A stretch of 64,000 nt of DNA. Source: Chthonomonadia bacterium (GTDB lineage: Bacteria; Armatimonadota; HRBIN16). The notes beneath the pieces were generated by a model. The model searched no databases, had not been told where the DNA came from, and saw only the letters and a list, made by a program, of their open reading frames with translations. The stretch covers positions 1 to 64,000 of the forward strand of contig JABUFA010000014.1 in the NCBI GenBank assembly GCA_013314755.1, written 5' to 3'. Positions 28,147 through 37,111 of the stretch are shown here, piece after piece. The translations under genes were made by a program, and so were the position numbers. Position 1 is the first letter of the stretch, and every line of letters begins with the position of its first letter.

Positions 28147-29682
28147 TTACAGCCAGATACGCCGGTCCAGACTGCGGTACTGGACCGCTTCTGCCACATG
28201 CGGCAAGCCGATTTGCTCTTCCCCCGCCAGGTCGGCGATGGTGCGTGCCAGCTTCACGATGCGGTCAAAGGCGCGTGCGCTGATGCCCATCTGCTGGCTG
28301 ACCTGCCTGAGCATCGCCTTGACGTCTTCCGAGAGGGGGCAGAACTGGCGCAACATGCGCGTGGTCATCTGCGCGTTACAGCGCACGTTTGTTCCCGCAA
28401 ACCGCTCCTGCTGGACCTGACGTGCCCGGATGACACGCTCGCGAATTGCCTCAGAGGGTTCCCCCTGCTGGGTGCGCAGCAGGTCGTCGTGCGTCAGGCG
28501 TGGCACCTCGATATGGATGTCGATGCGGTCGAGCAGGGGCCCCGACACGCGCTGCTGGTATTTGCGAATCTGGGCAGGCGAGCAGGTGCACCCGTGCAGT
28601 GGGTCGCCATAGTAGCCGCAGGGACAGGGGTTCATGGCGGCAATCAGCATGAAGCGGGCGGGATAGGCGATGCTTGCCTGCACGCGGGCGATGCTCACCA
28701 CACCGTCTTCCAGTGGCTGGCGCAAAACCTCCAGCACCTCGCGACGGAACTCCGGCAGCTCGTCGAGGAAAAGCACTCCGTTGTGCGCCAGGCTGACCTC
28801 GCCCGGGCGCGGCACACTTCCCCCGCCGACCAGCGCGGCGTTACTGCTGGTGTGGTGCGGCGAGCGGAAGGGGCGCGTGGTCAGCAGACCGGTGTTGGGT
28901 GGCAGCAGCCCGGCAACGCTGTACAGCTTGGTGATTTCAATGGCTTCGTCCACCGTCAGCGGAGGCAGGATGGTGAGTACGCGCCGCGCCAGCATCGTCT
29001 TGCCGGAACCGGGCGGACCAATCATAATCACGTTGTGCCCACCCGCCGCGGCGACCTCCAGCGCACGCTTGACGTGATGCTGTCCCTTCACGTCGGCAAA
29101 GTCCACCTCATAGCGCGGAGGCTGTTTCAGCAGCTCTTCTGGGTCACTGCTGAGCGGGTGAATCGTATCGTGCGTGTTCAGCAGTTCCACCGCTTCGGCG
29201 AGGCTGGCAACAGGATAGACCTGAACATTGCCCACAATCGCCGCTTCGGGGGCGTTGGGTGCCGGCACAATCATCCGCTTGATACCCTGCTGGCGGGCAT
29301 GGATGGCTGTGGGGAGCACGCCGTGAATAGGGCGCACCGTACCGTCCAGCGACAGCTCGCCCAGGATAAAGGTCTCCGGGAGCCACGTGCTATCCACCTG
29401 CCCGGCGGCGCAGAGGATACCGATGGCTATCGGCAGGTCAAAGGCGGGCCCCTCCTTGCGCAGGTCAGCAGGGGCAAGGTTGACGGTAATCTTGCGAACG
29501 GGCCAGTGCAGTCCTGAGTTGCGAATGGCGAGACGAACCCGGTCAATGGCTTCCTGTACAGCGCGGTCCGGCAAACCGACGAGGGTAAATCCGGGCAAAC
29601 CACCCGGTTGCATATCCACTTCCACTTCAATCGTATGAGGGTCCATCCCGTGTACGGTTCCCGAGAGGACGCGAACCAGCAA
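28147..29682 (-). CDS. comM: ComM/YifB family AAA ATPase
   Basis: 511 residues. The N-terminal Lon-protease-like domain (VEVDMQPGGLPGFTLVGLPDRAVQEA; NLAPADLRKEGPAFDLPIAIG), the Mg-chelatase-type AAA core with Walker A MIGPPGSGKTMLARR and Walker B VLFLDELPEFRREVLEVLRQPLE, and the C-terminal YRVSGPLLDRIDIHIEVPRL plus arginine-rich sensor region are typical. ComM is a branch-migration helicase that promotes integration of donor DNA in natural transformation. This fits with the DprA-like gene at 62916, though that one is diverged. Confidence 0.95.
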   Translation of the reverse strand: MLVRVLSGTVHGMDPHTIEVEVDMQPGGLPGFTLVGLPDRAVQEAIDRVRLAIRNSGLHWPVRKITVNLAPADLRKEGPAFDLPIAIGILCAAGQVDSTWLPETFILGELSLDGTVRPIHGVLPTAIHARQQGIKRMIVPAPNAPEAAIVGNVQVYPVASLAEAVELLNTHDTIHPLSSDPEELLKQPPRYEVDFADVKGQHHVKRALEVAAAGGHNVIMIGPPGSGKTMLARRVLTILPPLTVDEAIEITKLYSVAGLLPPNTGLLTTRPFRSPHHTSSNAALVGGGSVPRPGEVSLAHNGVLFLDELPEFRREVLEVLRQPLEDGVVSIARVQASIAYPARFMLIAAMNPCPCGYYGDPLHGCTCSPAQIRKYQQRVSGPLLDRIDIHIEVPRLTHDDLLRTQQGEPSEAIRERVIRARQVQQERFAGTNVRCNAQMTTRMLRQFCPLSEDVKAMLRQVSQQMGISARAFDRIVKLARTIADLAGEEQIGLPHVAEAVQYRSLDRRIWL

Positions 29683-29713
29683 TGCACTCCTCCTTCAATG
29701 GAAATGACGCGCT

Positions 29714-30796
29714 CTACACTCGTCCCGGCAGTCGTTCCATCCACTCGCTGAGAGTTTTGCGCATGGGTGGCGACAGCCTGGTAAACTCCAGTCCGACCCG
29801 ATAAAGTGCAGGAATCCTGTCTGCAACGACACCGCCCACGCGTACCACTCGCGCCTGACCGATGAGCGTCAGGTTTGCTTCGGGCAGGGTAATCTGGAAG
29901 GACGCCTCCTCGCCGACGGGCGGCACCCGGGGAAGCAGACAGGAGAAACCGCCTGCGCTCAGGTCATATAGCTCGCCGTTCAGCACCGACGGAGCAGCTT
30001 CCGGCTCACGCCAGCTGACAAAACTCAGACTGACCTGTCCGCTTTGTACAATGCGCGGGTAACTGCGCCGCTGGAGACGACGGATAGCCACCGGCTTGCG
30101 CAGGTACAGCGATTGTACAGGCACGTTTGCCAGCTTGATGCGCGAGCGAAACTGATACACCCCGTCGCCGCGTGTGAACTGAACGATAGCTACGCTCTGC
30201 GCCAATATCTTCTCATCCAGAACCGCCATCGGCGGCTCAATCTGCAGGGTACGGTCGTCCTGCGCAATCACCCGGGGGGTATAGGTGTAGCTCCACTCGC
30301 CCCGACGTATATCCACAACCACCTTCTCCCCGTTCTGCAGAAGCATGCGCGTCTCCGCGGATGCCGCGCTGACCTCCCGCCAGATTAACTCGGTAAAGGC
30401 GTCTAGGTCAAAAGGCTTCTGCAGTACGGCGTTGGCTCCCAGCTGTACTGCCTCCTCATGCAGGGTCACGTCCTCGTAGGCGGTGATGAGAATGCAGGGC
30501 AGGCGAGGATAGTCCCGGCGGATTTCACGCAGTACCTGCACGCCGTTAATGCGCGGCAGGCGCACGTCCAGCACGGCGACATCTATCGGCTGTGAACGAA
30601 TAATCTCCAGAGCCTGTACACCGTCATGCGCGATGACATACTGCAAACCGCTCTGCTGCAGCCTCACAGCCAGCACTTTGCACAGGTTAACCTCGTCATC
30701 GGCTACCAGTACCCTCGGCGCGGACACCAGAACTCCCCTTCCCAGGTTTGGTCGGTGTTGTTTTAAGATTTCGTTGGCAATGCACAATTCCTGCAT
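29714..30796 (-). CDS. Response regulator receiver fused to PilZ (c-di-GMP) domain
   Basis: 360 residues from ATG 30796, or 337 from a GTG at 30727 preceded by GGAAGGGGAG. Residues 28-140 are a receiver: acidic pocket ADDE, phospho-acceptor Asp77 in VLDVRLPRING, ITAY, and Lys127 in QKPF. Residues about 155-235 look like a YcgR-type N-terminal domain. Residues about 240-355 are PilZ with both c-di-GMP-binding motifs intact: RSYPR (RxxxR, 244-248) and DLSAGG (DxSxxG, 278-283). It should link phosphorylation to c-di-GMP in control of motility, pili or exopolysaccharide. A sigma-54 promoter lies just upstream, and the NtrC-like regulator gene just before that. Confidence 0.88.
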   Translation of the reverse strand: MQELCIANEILKQHRPNLGRGVLVSAPRVLVADDEVNLCKVLAVRLQQSGLQYVIAHDGVQALEIIRSQPIDVAVLDVRLPRINGVQVLREIRRDYPRLPCILITAYEDVTLHEEAVQLGANAVLQKPFDLDAFTELIWREVSAASAETRMLLQNGEKVVVDIRRGEWSYTYTPRVIAQDDRTLQIEPPMAVLDEKILAQSVAIVQFTRGDGVYQFRSRIKLANVPVQSLYLRKPVAIRRLQRRSYPRIVQSGQVSLSFVSWREPEAAPSVLNGELYDLSAGGFSCLLPRVPPVGEEASFQITLPEANLTLIGQARVVRVGGVVADRIPALYRVGLEFTRLSPPMRKTLSEWMERLPGRV

Positions 30797-30838
30797 TTTT
30801 AACAGGTTCCTTCTCGAAACACACCAAACCTCTGTAGG

Positions 30839-30854
30839 TGCAAGTTCCGTGCCA
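30839..30854 (-). promoter_or_regulatory. Sigma-54 (-24/-12) promoter for the REC-PilZ gene
   Basis: The minus strand reads TGGCACG (30848-30854), four bases, then TTGCA (30839-30843). This equals the published consensus TGGCACG-N4-TTGC(A/T), with GG and GC exactly 10 bases apart. Transcription would start near 30828, about 30 bases before ATG 30796, with GAAGGA in the leader. It lies in the 93-base gap between the NtrC-like and REC-PilZ genes, so an enhancer-binding activator is encoded directly upstream. Confidence 0.88.
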
Positions 30855-30889
30855 TTCGGCGCATTTTTGCTGTTTTTTTCAAGAAATTT

Positions 30890-32107
30890 TTAACGATTTT
30901 GTCCTGCGGCAACCACAGACCGCGGTAAAAGGTCTACCGTGATGTATTCCGCATCCGGGTCGGCAAGCACCACCGCCCGCTCAATTGCGTTTTCCAGCTC
31001 GCGCACGTTGCCGGGCCAGTGATACTTCATCAGCAGTTCCATAGCCTCAGGTGTCACCGCCTGAATGTGTTTATCGTTCTCCTCGTTGTATCTCTGCAGG
31101 AAGTGCTCCACCAGCAAGGGGATGTCGTCCTTGCGTTCGCGCAGGGGCGGCAGGTAAATCTGGATGACCTGCAGACGGTAGTAGAGGTCTTCGCGGAAAG
31201 TGCCCTCCTGAACCATCTGCTCGAGGTCCTTATTGGTGGCAGCAATCAGGCGGACATCCACCTCGATGGTTTTGGTGCCTCCCAGTCGCTCGAACTTGCG
31301 CTCCTGCAACACGCGCAGGAGTTTCACCTGTACGGAGGGCGTCACCTCGGCAATTTCATCCAGAAACAGCGTGCCTCCGTGCGCCAGCTCAAAGCGCCCG
31401 GGCTTTTGCATGGTCGCGCCGGTGAAGGCGTTCTTCTCGTGCCCGAACAGTTCGCTCTCCATCAGCGTTTCGGGAAGGGCAGCACAGGAGACCGCAATGA
31501 ACGGCGCTTTGGCGCGATTACCGCTGTAATGGATGGCTTTAGCCACCATCTCCTTGCCGGTGCCGCTCTCGCCCCGAATGAGCACGGTCGCGCGGCTGTT
31601 GGACACCTTCCCGATGAGTTCGTATACCTCCTGCATCGCCGCACTGCGCCCCACAATGCCATGAAGGTCGTAGGTACTGCGCAGTTGCTCGCGTAACCGC
31701 CTGTTCTCCTCCTTCAGGCGATACTGCTCGGAGGCTTTTTCCAGCAACACCTCTAGCTGCTCCAGGTCTATCGGCTTCGTGATGTAATCGAAAGCCCCAT
31801 CTTTCATCGCCTGCACCGCCGTGCGGATGGTCGGGTGAGCGGTAATGACGATAGCGACCACGTCGGGATGAAGTTCTCGCACCTGACGCAGAACATCCAG
31901 ACCGTTCATGCCAGGCAGTATCATGTCCACCAGCAGGAGGTGGATGGGTTGTTGGGCGGCGATGTCCAGGGCACGCTGTCCATGCTCAGCGGTTAGTACC
32001 TGGTAATGTTTGGAAAAATGCGCTTCCAGCACGCGCCGATGGCTCTGCTGGTCTTCCACAATCAGCAGGGTCAGCGGGGCTATTTGTGCTTTACCGGCTT
32101 TTTTCAT
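30890..32107 (-). CDS. NtrC-family sigma-54 activator lacking a DNA-binding domain
   Basis: 405 residues. Receiver (about 12-125) with Asp61 in [12 protein letters not shown] and Lys111 in ITKPID; a coiled linker; AAA+ domain with Walker A GESGTGKE (179-186), the sigma-54-contact loop as NAFTGA (226-231) instead of GAFTGA, Walker B FLDE, and [15 protein letters not shown] near 364. The protein stops about 15 residues after this domain, whereas typical NtrC proteins carry 50-70 more residues with a Fis-type helix-turn-helix. No such motif occurs downstream in any frame. FlgR of Helicobacter and CtcC of Chlamydia are known activators of this truncated type. It follows the sensor kinase by 35 bases and precedes a sigma-54 promoter. 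Confidence 0.92.
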   Translation of the reverse strand: MKKAGKAQIAPLTLLIVEDQQSHRRVLEAHFSKHYQVLTAEHGQRALDIAAQQPIHLLLVDMILPGMNGLDVLRQVRELHPDVVAIVITAHPTIRTAVQAMKDGAFDYITKPIDLEQLEVLLEKASEQYRLKEENRRLREQLRSTYDLHGIVGRSAAMQEVYELIGKVSNSRATVLIRGESGTGKEMVAKAIHYSGNRAKAPFIAVSCAALPETLMESELFGHEKNAFTGATMQKPGRFELAHGGTLFLDEIAEVTPSVQVKLLRVLQERKFERLGGTKTIEVDVRLIAATNKDLEQMVQEGTFREDLYYRLQVIQIYLPPLRERKDDIPLLVEHFLQRYNEENDKHIQAVTPEAMELLMKYHWPGNVRELENAIERAVVLADPDAEYITVDLLPRSVVAAGQNR

Positions 32108-32142
32108 GGTGGTAACACCTCCCTTCAGACCTCCGCCGGCTT

Positions 32143-34803
32143 TTAAAGGTCAGGTACACTGTTGCGCAGGTTGTCGCGGGTGCGCGCGCCAGCACGCTGG
32201 ACATGGCGTACCACCGGATGGACAGGCAGGTTGATGCGCATCTCGGTGCCCACGCCTACCTGGCTTTGCACATGGATGGCTCCGCTGTGACTTTCCACTA
32301 TTTTCTGCACAATCGCCAGCCCCAGACCGGTGCCGCTGGTCTTGGTGGTATAGAAGGGTTCGAAGATGCGCTCCAGGTCCTCGGCGGGTATCCCTTCGCC
32401 CGTATCCCGCACAATGATGTCCACACTGTTTGCCGAAGCAGGAGATGCCCCCACATACAGGGTTCCTCCCGCCGACATCGCCTGCACGGCGTTGATAATC
32501 AGGTTGCGAAGCGCCTCTTTCAACTGGTTGGGGTCGGCTTTGACCACCAGGGAATCGGGCGTATCCACCTCTACCTGCACCTGCTGTTCGTCGATATAGG
32601 TCTGCATGAACTGCACAGTCGCCCGCAACAGATCCGCCAGGTCGACATCCTGAAAGACCGGTTCGACGGGACGAGCGAAGCGCAGGAACTCGGTGGTCTT
32701 CTCGTTCATCGCGTCCACTTCCGAGATGATAATATCCAGAAACTCGCACAGCTCGGGGATGCTGGAGTATTCACTGCGCAGGTGCTGGGCGGAGGCGCGT
32801 ATCGAGCTGAGCGGGTTCCTCATCTCGTGCGCAATGGTGGAGGCGAGCTGTCCTACCGCTGCCAGCTGGCTGACGCGCTGAACCTCTGCCTCCATGCGCA
32901 CCTCGTGGGTAATGTCCTCGAACACGAACACCACGCCCTGCACGAAGCCGTCGGTGGAACGCAGGGGTGAGCTTTCGAAGTTAAAATACATCTCACCACG
33001 CTGATAGGGGTGCAGGGCGCACTTGAAGCGGGAATACCGGGTTCCGGTCTTGAAGGGGTGGCGAATAATCTCCAGCAGTAGATTCTTCTCCTCTTCCGGT
33101 AGGAAGAAGTGGTCCATCAGCTGCTCCAGCCTGTTGCCGAGAGCGGTGCTCTGGGGCACGGTGGTGATGCGTTCCGCCGCTTCGTTCCAGGTGAGCACTA
33201 TCTCATCCCGGTCAATGCTCATCACCCCAACGCCGATACTGCTGAGCAGGTTACGGGTGTACTCCCACAGGTTATGCAGTTCGTGATAGCGACTGTCCAG
33301 ATTGTGATACAGCCGGGCGTTTTCAATAGCCATTCCCGCCTGATTGATGAAGGTGGTGAGCAGCTGGATGTTCGCCTGGTCAATGGGGCGTTTGGAAGGC
33401 TTATTATCGGCGACCACCACTCCGATGACCCGATTACGCGCGAGGATTGGCGCCACCAGAAACGAATTCGTGCCCAGCATCCTGCCGAACCCGCGTGCCG
33501 GCTGAGTGGAATGCTGGGCATCATGGATGACTACCAGCTCGCCGCTGCGCACGACATTGCCGATAATACCATCCGCCACGCGCACAGGGGTCTTGCCCAG
33601 AGTGTCGGGATGGTACCCTCTGAGCGCACGAGGCATCACCAGCTTGCCCGACTCGTCCAGCAGGAAGATGGCACAGCGGTCAAAGCGAACGGTCTCCACG
33701 ATGCCGTCCGCCGTCTGTTGCAGAATCTGCTCCAGCTCCAGCGAGGAGTTCACCACCGCGCTCAGCTGCGACAGCACCGACAGCTCGTGAAGTCGGCGCG
33801 TCAGTTCCTGGTACAGCCGAGCGTTCCTGATGGCGGAAGCCGCCTGCATGGCAAAGACACTGAACAGGCGCAGGTCCTGCTCGGTGAAGATGGGCGCGGG
33901 CTTGCGCCGGTGGATGTTAATCACGCCGATAACCACGCCGTCCCTGTCGCGCAGAGGCACGCAGATGGAGGCAGAGATGTTCTCGCGATAGGGCACGTTG
34001 TCCCCCGCAAGGCGCGGGTCGGTGCGAGGGTCGGTGATGAGCATGGCTTCTCCACTGGCGGCAACCCTGCCGGCGATACCCTCGCCCCAGGGCACGCGTA
34101 CCTGCTCGATAATCGTTTCAGGCAGTCCGTAGCTGGAATGGATGACCAGACTGTGCTCGTCTTCATCCAGAAGCATCAGTGAACATGCCTGCGCCTCCAT
34201 CACCTCGGCTGCCTTGCGGGTAATCATGTCCAGCAGAGCCTGCAGGTCGCCCGATTCCATCGCCTGCCCAATCTCGTACAGGGCGGTGACCTCTCGCAGG
34301 CGGCGGTCGTTATGCTGATTCGCTCGCTGCAGGTGCGCCTGAGCCTGAAGCCGCTCTACCTCTACACGCAGCAGCGCAAACCATACCTCCAGCGCCTCGC
34401 GAGCGCACTCCGAGAACGGTTCCCTGCTCAGCACGGTGACCGCGTACCTGCAGGGTGTCGCCTCAAGCGTGAACGGGAGCAGTGCCACAAAACAGTCGTC
34501 CATCCGGGCGAAATGCGGCTGATCCTCTTCCGTTGCCCGAAGCACTCTCTCCTTCAAGGTGTCGGCAGAAACATAGTCGGAGGCGACCGATACGGGCACG
34601 GCGTTCACGAGCACCACGTGCTGAGTGTCAGGGTCTACCGTCCACAGAGCCACCTGCACTGCACCAAAATGCTGTTGTGCCTCCGACAACAGCATCTCGA
34701 CTCCCGTATCCACCGGGTGCTGTTTCAGCATCTGCTGGAGAACGCGCCGGACCAAAGCATAGTGCGTCTCGACAGTATGAGACAATGTATCCATTGCAAA
34801 CAA
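32143..34803 (-). CDS. Cytoplasmic GAF-GAF-GAF-PAS sensor histidine kinase
   Basis: 886 residues with no membrane segment. An N-terminal region about 15-165 looks GAF-like; GAF domains follow at about 185-335 (SLMLLDEDEHSLVIHSSYG, VPWGEGIAGRVAASGEAMLI) and about 350-500; a PAS domain lies around 515-635. HisKA has the H-box AHEMRNPLSSIRA with His659. The ATPase domain carries NLIINAVQAM, DTGEGIPAEDLERIFEPFYTTK and GTGLGLAIVQKIV. It is the likely partner of the NtrC-like regulator encoded next. The stacked GAF domains point to a soluble small-molecule, redox or nucleotide signal. Confidence 0.93.
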   Translation of the reverse strand: MFAMDTLSHTVETHYALVRRVLQQMLKQHPVDTGVEMLLSEAQQHFGAVQVALWTVDPDTQHVVLVNAVPVSVASDYVSADTLKERVLRATEEDQPHFARMDDCFVALLPFTLEATPCRYAVTVLSREPFSECAREALEVWFALLRVEVERLQAQAHLQRANQHNDRRLREVTALYEIGQAMESGDLQALLDMITRKAAEVMEAQACSLMLLDEDEHSLVIHSSYGLPETIIEQVRVPWGEGIAGRVAASGEAMLITDPRTDPRLAGDNVPYRENISASICVPLRDRDGVVIGVINIHRRKPAPIFTEQDLRLFSVFAMQAASAIRNARLYQELTRRLHELSVLSQLSAVVNSSLELEQILQQTADGIVETVRFDRCAIFLLDESGKLVMPRALRGYHPDTLGKTPVRVADGIIGNVVRSGELVVIHDAQHSTQPARGFGRMLGTNSFLVAPILARNRVIGVVVADNKPSKRPIDQANIQLLTTFINQAGMAIENARLYHNLDSRYHELHNLWEYTRNLLSSIGVGVMSIDRDEIVLTWNEAAERITTVPQSTALGNRLEQLMDHFFLPEEEKNLLLEIIRHPFKTGTRYSRFKCALHPYQRGEMYFNFESSPLRSTDGFVQGVVFVFEDITHEVRMEAEVQRVSQLAAVGQLASTIAHEMRNPLSSIRASAQHLRSEYSSIPELCEFLDIIISEVDAMNEKTTEFLRFARPVEPVFQDVDLADLLRATVQFMQTYIDEQQVQVEVDTPDSLVVKADPNQLKEALRNLIINAVQAMSAGGTLYVGASPASANSVDIIVRDTGEGIPAEDLERIFEPFYTTKTSGTGLGLAIVQKIVESHSGAIHVQSQVGVGTEMRINLPVHPVVRHVQRAGARTRDNLRNSVPDL

Positions 34804-34843
34804 CCTTCTTTTGCTGTGAGGTAACCAGACGCCTGTTTACGAT

Positions 34844-35602
34844 TTACAGTGTCTGTCTTTCCAGTTGTGCTGTGAACTCGAGATACTGTGCCACCACATC
34901 CTTGGTGGCGCCATCCGCCATGATGTGTCCCTGGTGCAGCCAGACAACGCGCGTAGCAACCTGACGTACCTGATTCATGTCATGTGATACTAACAGAATC
35001 GTTCTCCCTTCGCGCTGGAAATCCTGTATTTTTCGCAGGCATTTATGCTGGAACGCCTCATCGCCCACCGCCAGCACCTCGTCCATCAGGATAATCTCGG
35101 GGTCGGTGTGTACGGCGACCGCAAAGCCCAGCCTTAACACCATTCCCGAAGAGTAGGCGCGTACGGGGGTGTCGATGAACTCTTCCAGCTCGGCGAAGCG
35201 CACAATGGAGGGCAGGCGTTCGGCTATCTGCTGGCGGGTAAGACCCAGGATAATGCCGTTAAAATACACGTTTTCCAGCCCCGTCAGGTCGGGATGGAAG
35301 CCCACGCCCAGTTGCAGTAAGGGAGCCACCCGCCCGTTCACCTGCACCGTGCCCGCAGTGGGACGGATCACTCGCGCGATAATCGCCAGCAGAGTGGATT
35401 TGCCGCTGCCGTTCACCCCAATCAAGCCTACCGTCTCCCCTCGCCAGATGGTGAGGTTGACGTCGTTCAACGCCTGGTGCACCTCGATGCGCCTGCGGTA
35501 ACGAAACATCGACAGCAATATCCCCTTCAGCGAGGAGTATGGTTGGTGAGATAGACGATAGCTTTTGGAGATATGTTCCAGAAGAATGGCAGCGTCTTTC
35601 AT
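34844..35602 (-). CDS. ABC exporter ATP-binding protein (Wzt/TagH type)
   Basis: 252 residues from ATG 35602, which overlaps the permease stop (ATGA). Walker A GVNGSGKST, signature YSSGMVLRLGFAVA and Walker B EIILMDEVLAVGDEAF, with NGRVAPLLQLGVGFHPDLTGLENV, mark the polysaccharide/polyol-phosphate exporter class. There is no C-terminal carbohydrate-binding extension, unlike Wzt of the capped O-antigen type. The frame runs further upstream inside the permease gene but that part is not coding. Last gene of a seven-gene leftward operon. Confidence 0.92.
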   Translation of the reverse strand: MKDAAILLEHISKSYRLSHQPYSSLKGILLSMFRYRRRIEVHQALNDVNLTIWRGETVGLIGVNGSGKSTLLAIIARVIRPTAGTVQVNGRVAPLLQLGVGFHPDLTGLENVYFNGIILGLTRQQIAERLPSIVRFAELEEFIDTPVRAYSSGMVLRLGFAVAVHTDPEIILMDEVLAVGDEAFQHKCLRKIQDFQREGRTILLVSHDMNQVRQVATRVVWLHQGHIMADGATKDVVAQYLEFTAQLERQTL

Positions 35603-36456
35603 GGCTGTTCGGCAAACTCCCACTTGCGCTTGTTGAAGAAGGCATAGCCGAGCACAAATATCGCCACCGACACCACACATGCTACCGCCAGCAGTCCCCA
35701 GTCCATCGGCAGGGAGGCGAAGGTCTGCTTCTGCACCGCCCCCACCTGTTGCACGGTGATAGGCGGAAGGAGAATCTTGCGGTAGGCGGTCATCAGCATG
35801 GCGATGGGGTTCAGGTGGTAGACCAGGTATATCCACCGCTGCCACTCCGGCGAGGCGATCTGCGCGTGGTACACCTGCTCCGAGAAGTAGATGACGGGAA
35901 CCAGATAGAACATCAGCTGCAAACCGATGCTGACGATGTACTTGGTGTCCTCGTAGAACACGTTGAGGCACGAGATAATCAGGCTGATGCCCGCAATCAG
36001 CAGTGTCTGGAACAGCACCAGCACCGGCAACAGCACCACGCTCGGCAGCAGCGGCGCCCGCACATAGCCCAGCAGATATACGAAAAACACCACCAGCGCC
36101 AGCGCAAAGTGGATCAGGTTCGCCAGCACAGCGGCAAGCGGCAGAACCTCGCGCGGGAAGTACACCTTCTTCACCAGCTGAATCTGCGCCAGCACCGACT
36201 GAGACGAATCCAGCAGGGCGGTCTGAAAGTACATCCAGGGCAGGTATGCCGCCAGCACATACGCCGAGTAGTTCGGGATGACCATGCCCATCACGCGCTT
36301 GAAGACGATGGTCAGCACCGCCACGGTCACCAGCGGCACAATCAGCGACCAGAAAAAACCGAGGTAGGAGTTCTTATAGCGCACGCGCAGCTCGCGCAGA
36401 ACCAGCGTCCACAGCAGTTCACGATAACGATACAGTTCTCGCAGCTCGGCAATCAT
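35599..36456 (-). CDS. ABC-2 type polysaccharide export permease (Wzm/TagG type)
   Basis: 285 residues with six hydrophobic segments. The N-terminal amphipathic stretch LRELYRYRELLWTLVLRELRVRYKNSYLGFFWSLIVP and later LVKKVYFPREVLPLAAVLANLIHF are hallmarks of O-antigen and teichoic-acid export permeases. It works with the ATPase encoded next to move a lipid-linked glycan across the inner membrane. The GT4 gene upstream in the same operon is consistent with glycan or glycolipid synthesis. Confidence 0.92.
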   Translation of the reverse strand: MIAELRELYRYRELLWTLVLRELRVRYKNSYLGFFWSLIVPLVTVAVLTIVFKRVMGMVIPNYSAYVLAAYLPWMYFQTALLDSSQSVLAQIQLVKKVYFPREVLPLAAVLANLIHFALALVVFFVYLLGYVRAPLLPSVVLLPVLVLFQTLLIAGISLIISCLNVFYEDTKYIVSIGLQLMFYLVPVIYFSEQVYHAQIASPEWQRWIYLVYHLNPIAMLMTAYRKILLPPITVQQVGAVQKQTFASLPMDWGLLAVACVVSVAIFVLGYAFFNKRKWEFAEQP

Positions 36457-36475
36457 GCGCTGTCACCTCACCCGG

Positions 36476-37111
36476 TTATTTCCTTGCTTCGCTTTCCACC
36501 GGTTCAGGCTTGAGGTGATGCCACAGCCAGAAGGCAAACCCGGCTACCAGCGCAATGCCAATAATCAGGTCTGCGCCGTGGAAGTAGTTGCGAATGTTCG
36601 CCCAGTTCTCGCCCAGCACCTTGCCCACGTATGTCAGCAGATAGCACCAGGGCACCGAACCCACGAAGGACAGTATCAGGAACGGCACAAAGGGCATCCG
36701 GCTGATGCCGGCAGGCAGGGAGATAAAGGTGCGAATGATGGGCAGTAACCGCGCGATGAACACCGCCCACATGCCCCACCGCTCGAAGAAGCGGTCGGCG
36801 GAATCTAAATCCTTGCGCCGGATGAGCAGATACCGCCCGTACTTTTCCAGAAACGGTCTTCCGCCCCATACCCCCACCCAGTAGGCAAGCGCTGAGCCAA
36901 CCGCACAGCCCAGCGCGCCTGCCAGCGATGCCAGGTGAAGGTCGAAACGCCCGGTGTACACCAGATACCCAGAAAAGGGCATGATAATCTCGCTGGGAAG
37001 AGGCACGCACGCGCTCTCGATCGCCATCAGGAGCACGATGCCCGGATACCCCATCGAGGAGATAACCGCTATCACCCATTCCGCAATCGGTTTCAGTATG
37101 GTGTCTATCAA
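36476..37111 (-). CDS. DedA family membrane protein
   Basis: 211 residues with four to five hydrophobic segments. ESACVPLPSEIIMPFSGYLV, WVGVWGGRPFLEKYGRYLLIRRKDLDSADRFFERWG and FIARLLPIIRTFISLPAGISRMPF match the DedA/SNARE-associated family, whose members include lipid-carrier (undecaprenyl phosphate, PE) flippases. Its start overlaps the GT4 stop by four bases and the permease begins 19 bases after its stop. A carrier-recycling role would fit an export operon (inference). Confidence 0.92.
   Translation of the reverse strand: MIDTILKPIAEWVIAVISSMGYPGIVLLMAIESACVPLPSEIIMPFSGYLVYTGRFDLHLASLAGALGCAVGSALAYWVGVWGGRPFLEKYGRYLLIRRKDLDSADRFFERWGMWAVFIARLLPIIRTFISLPAGISRMPFVPFLILSFVGSVPWCYLLTYVGKVLGENWANIRNYFHGADLIIGIALVAGFAFWLWHHLKPEPVESEARK

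Noticed and set aside
27793-29517. 574-codon plus-strand frame opposite comM and the unknown membrane protein gene.
   Set aside because: Full overlap with comM, a clear gene; composition (many His, Arg, Gln, Ala) is typical of an antisense shadow.
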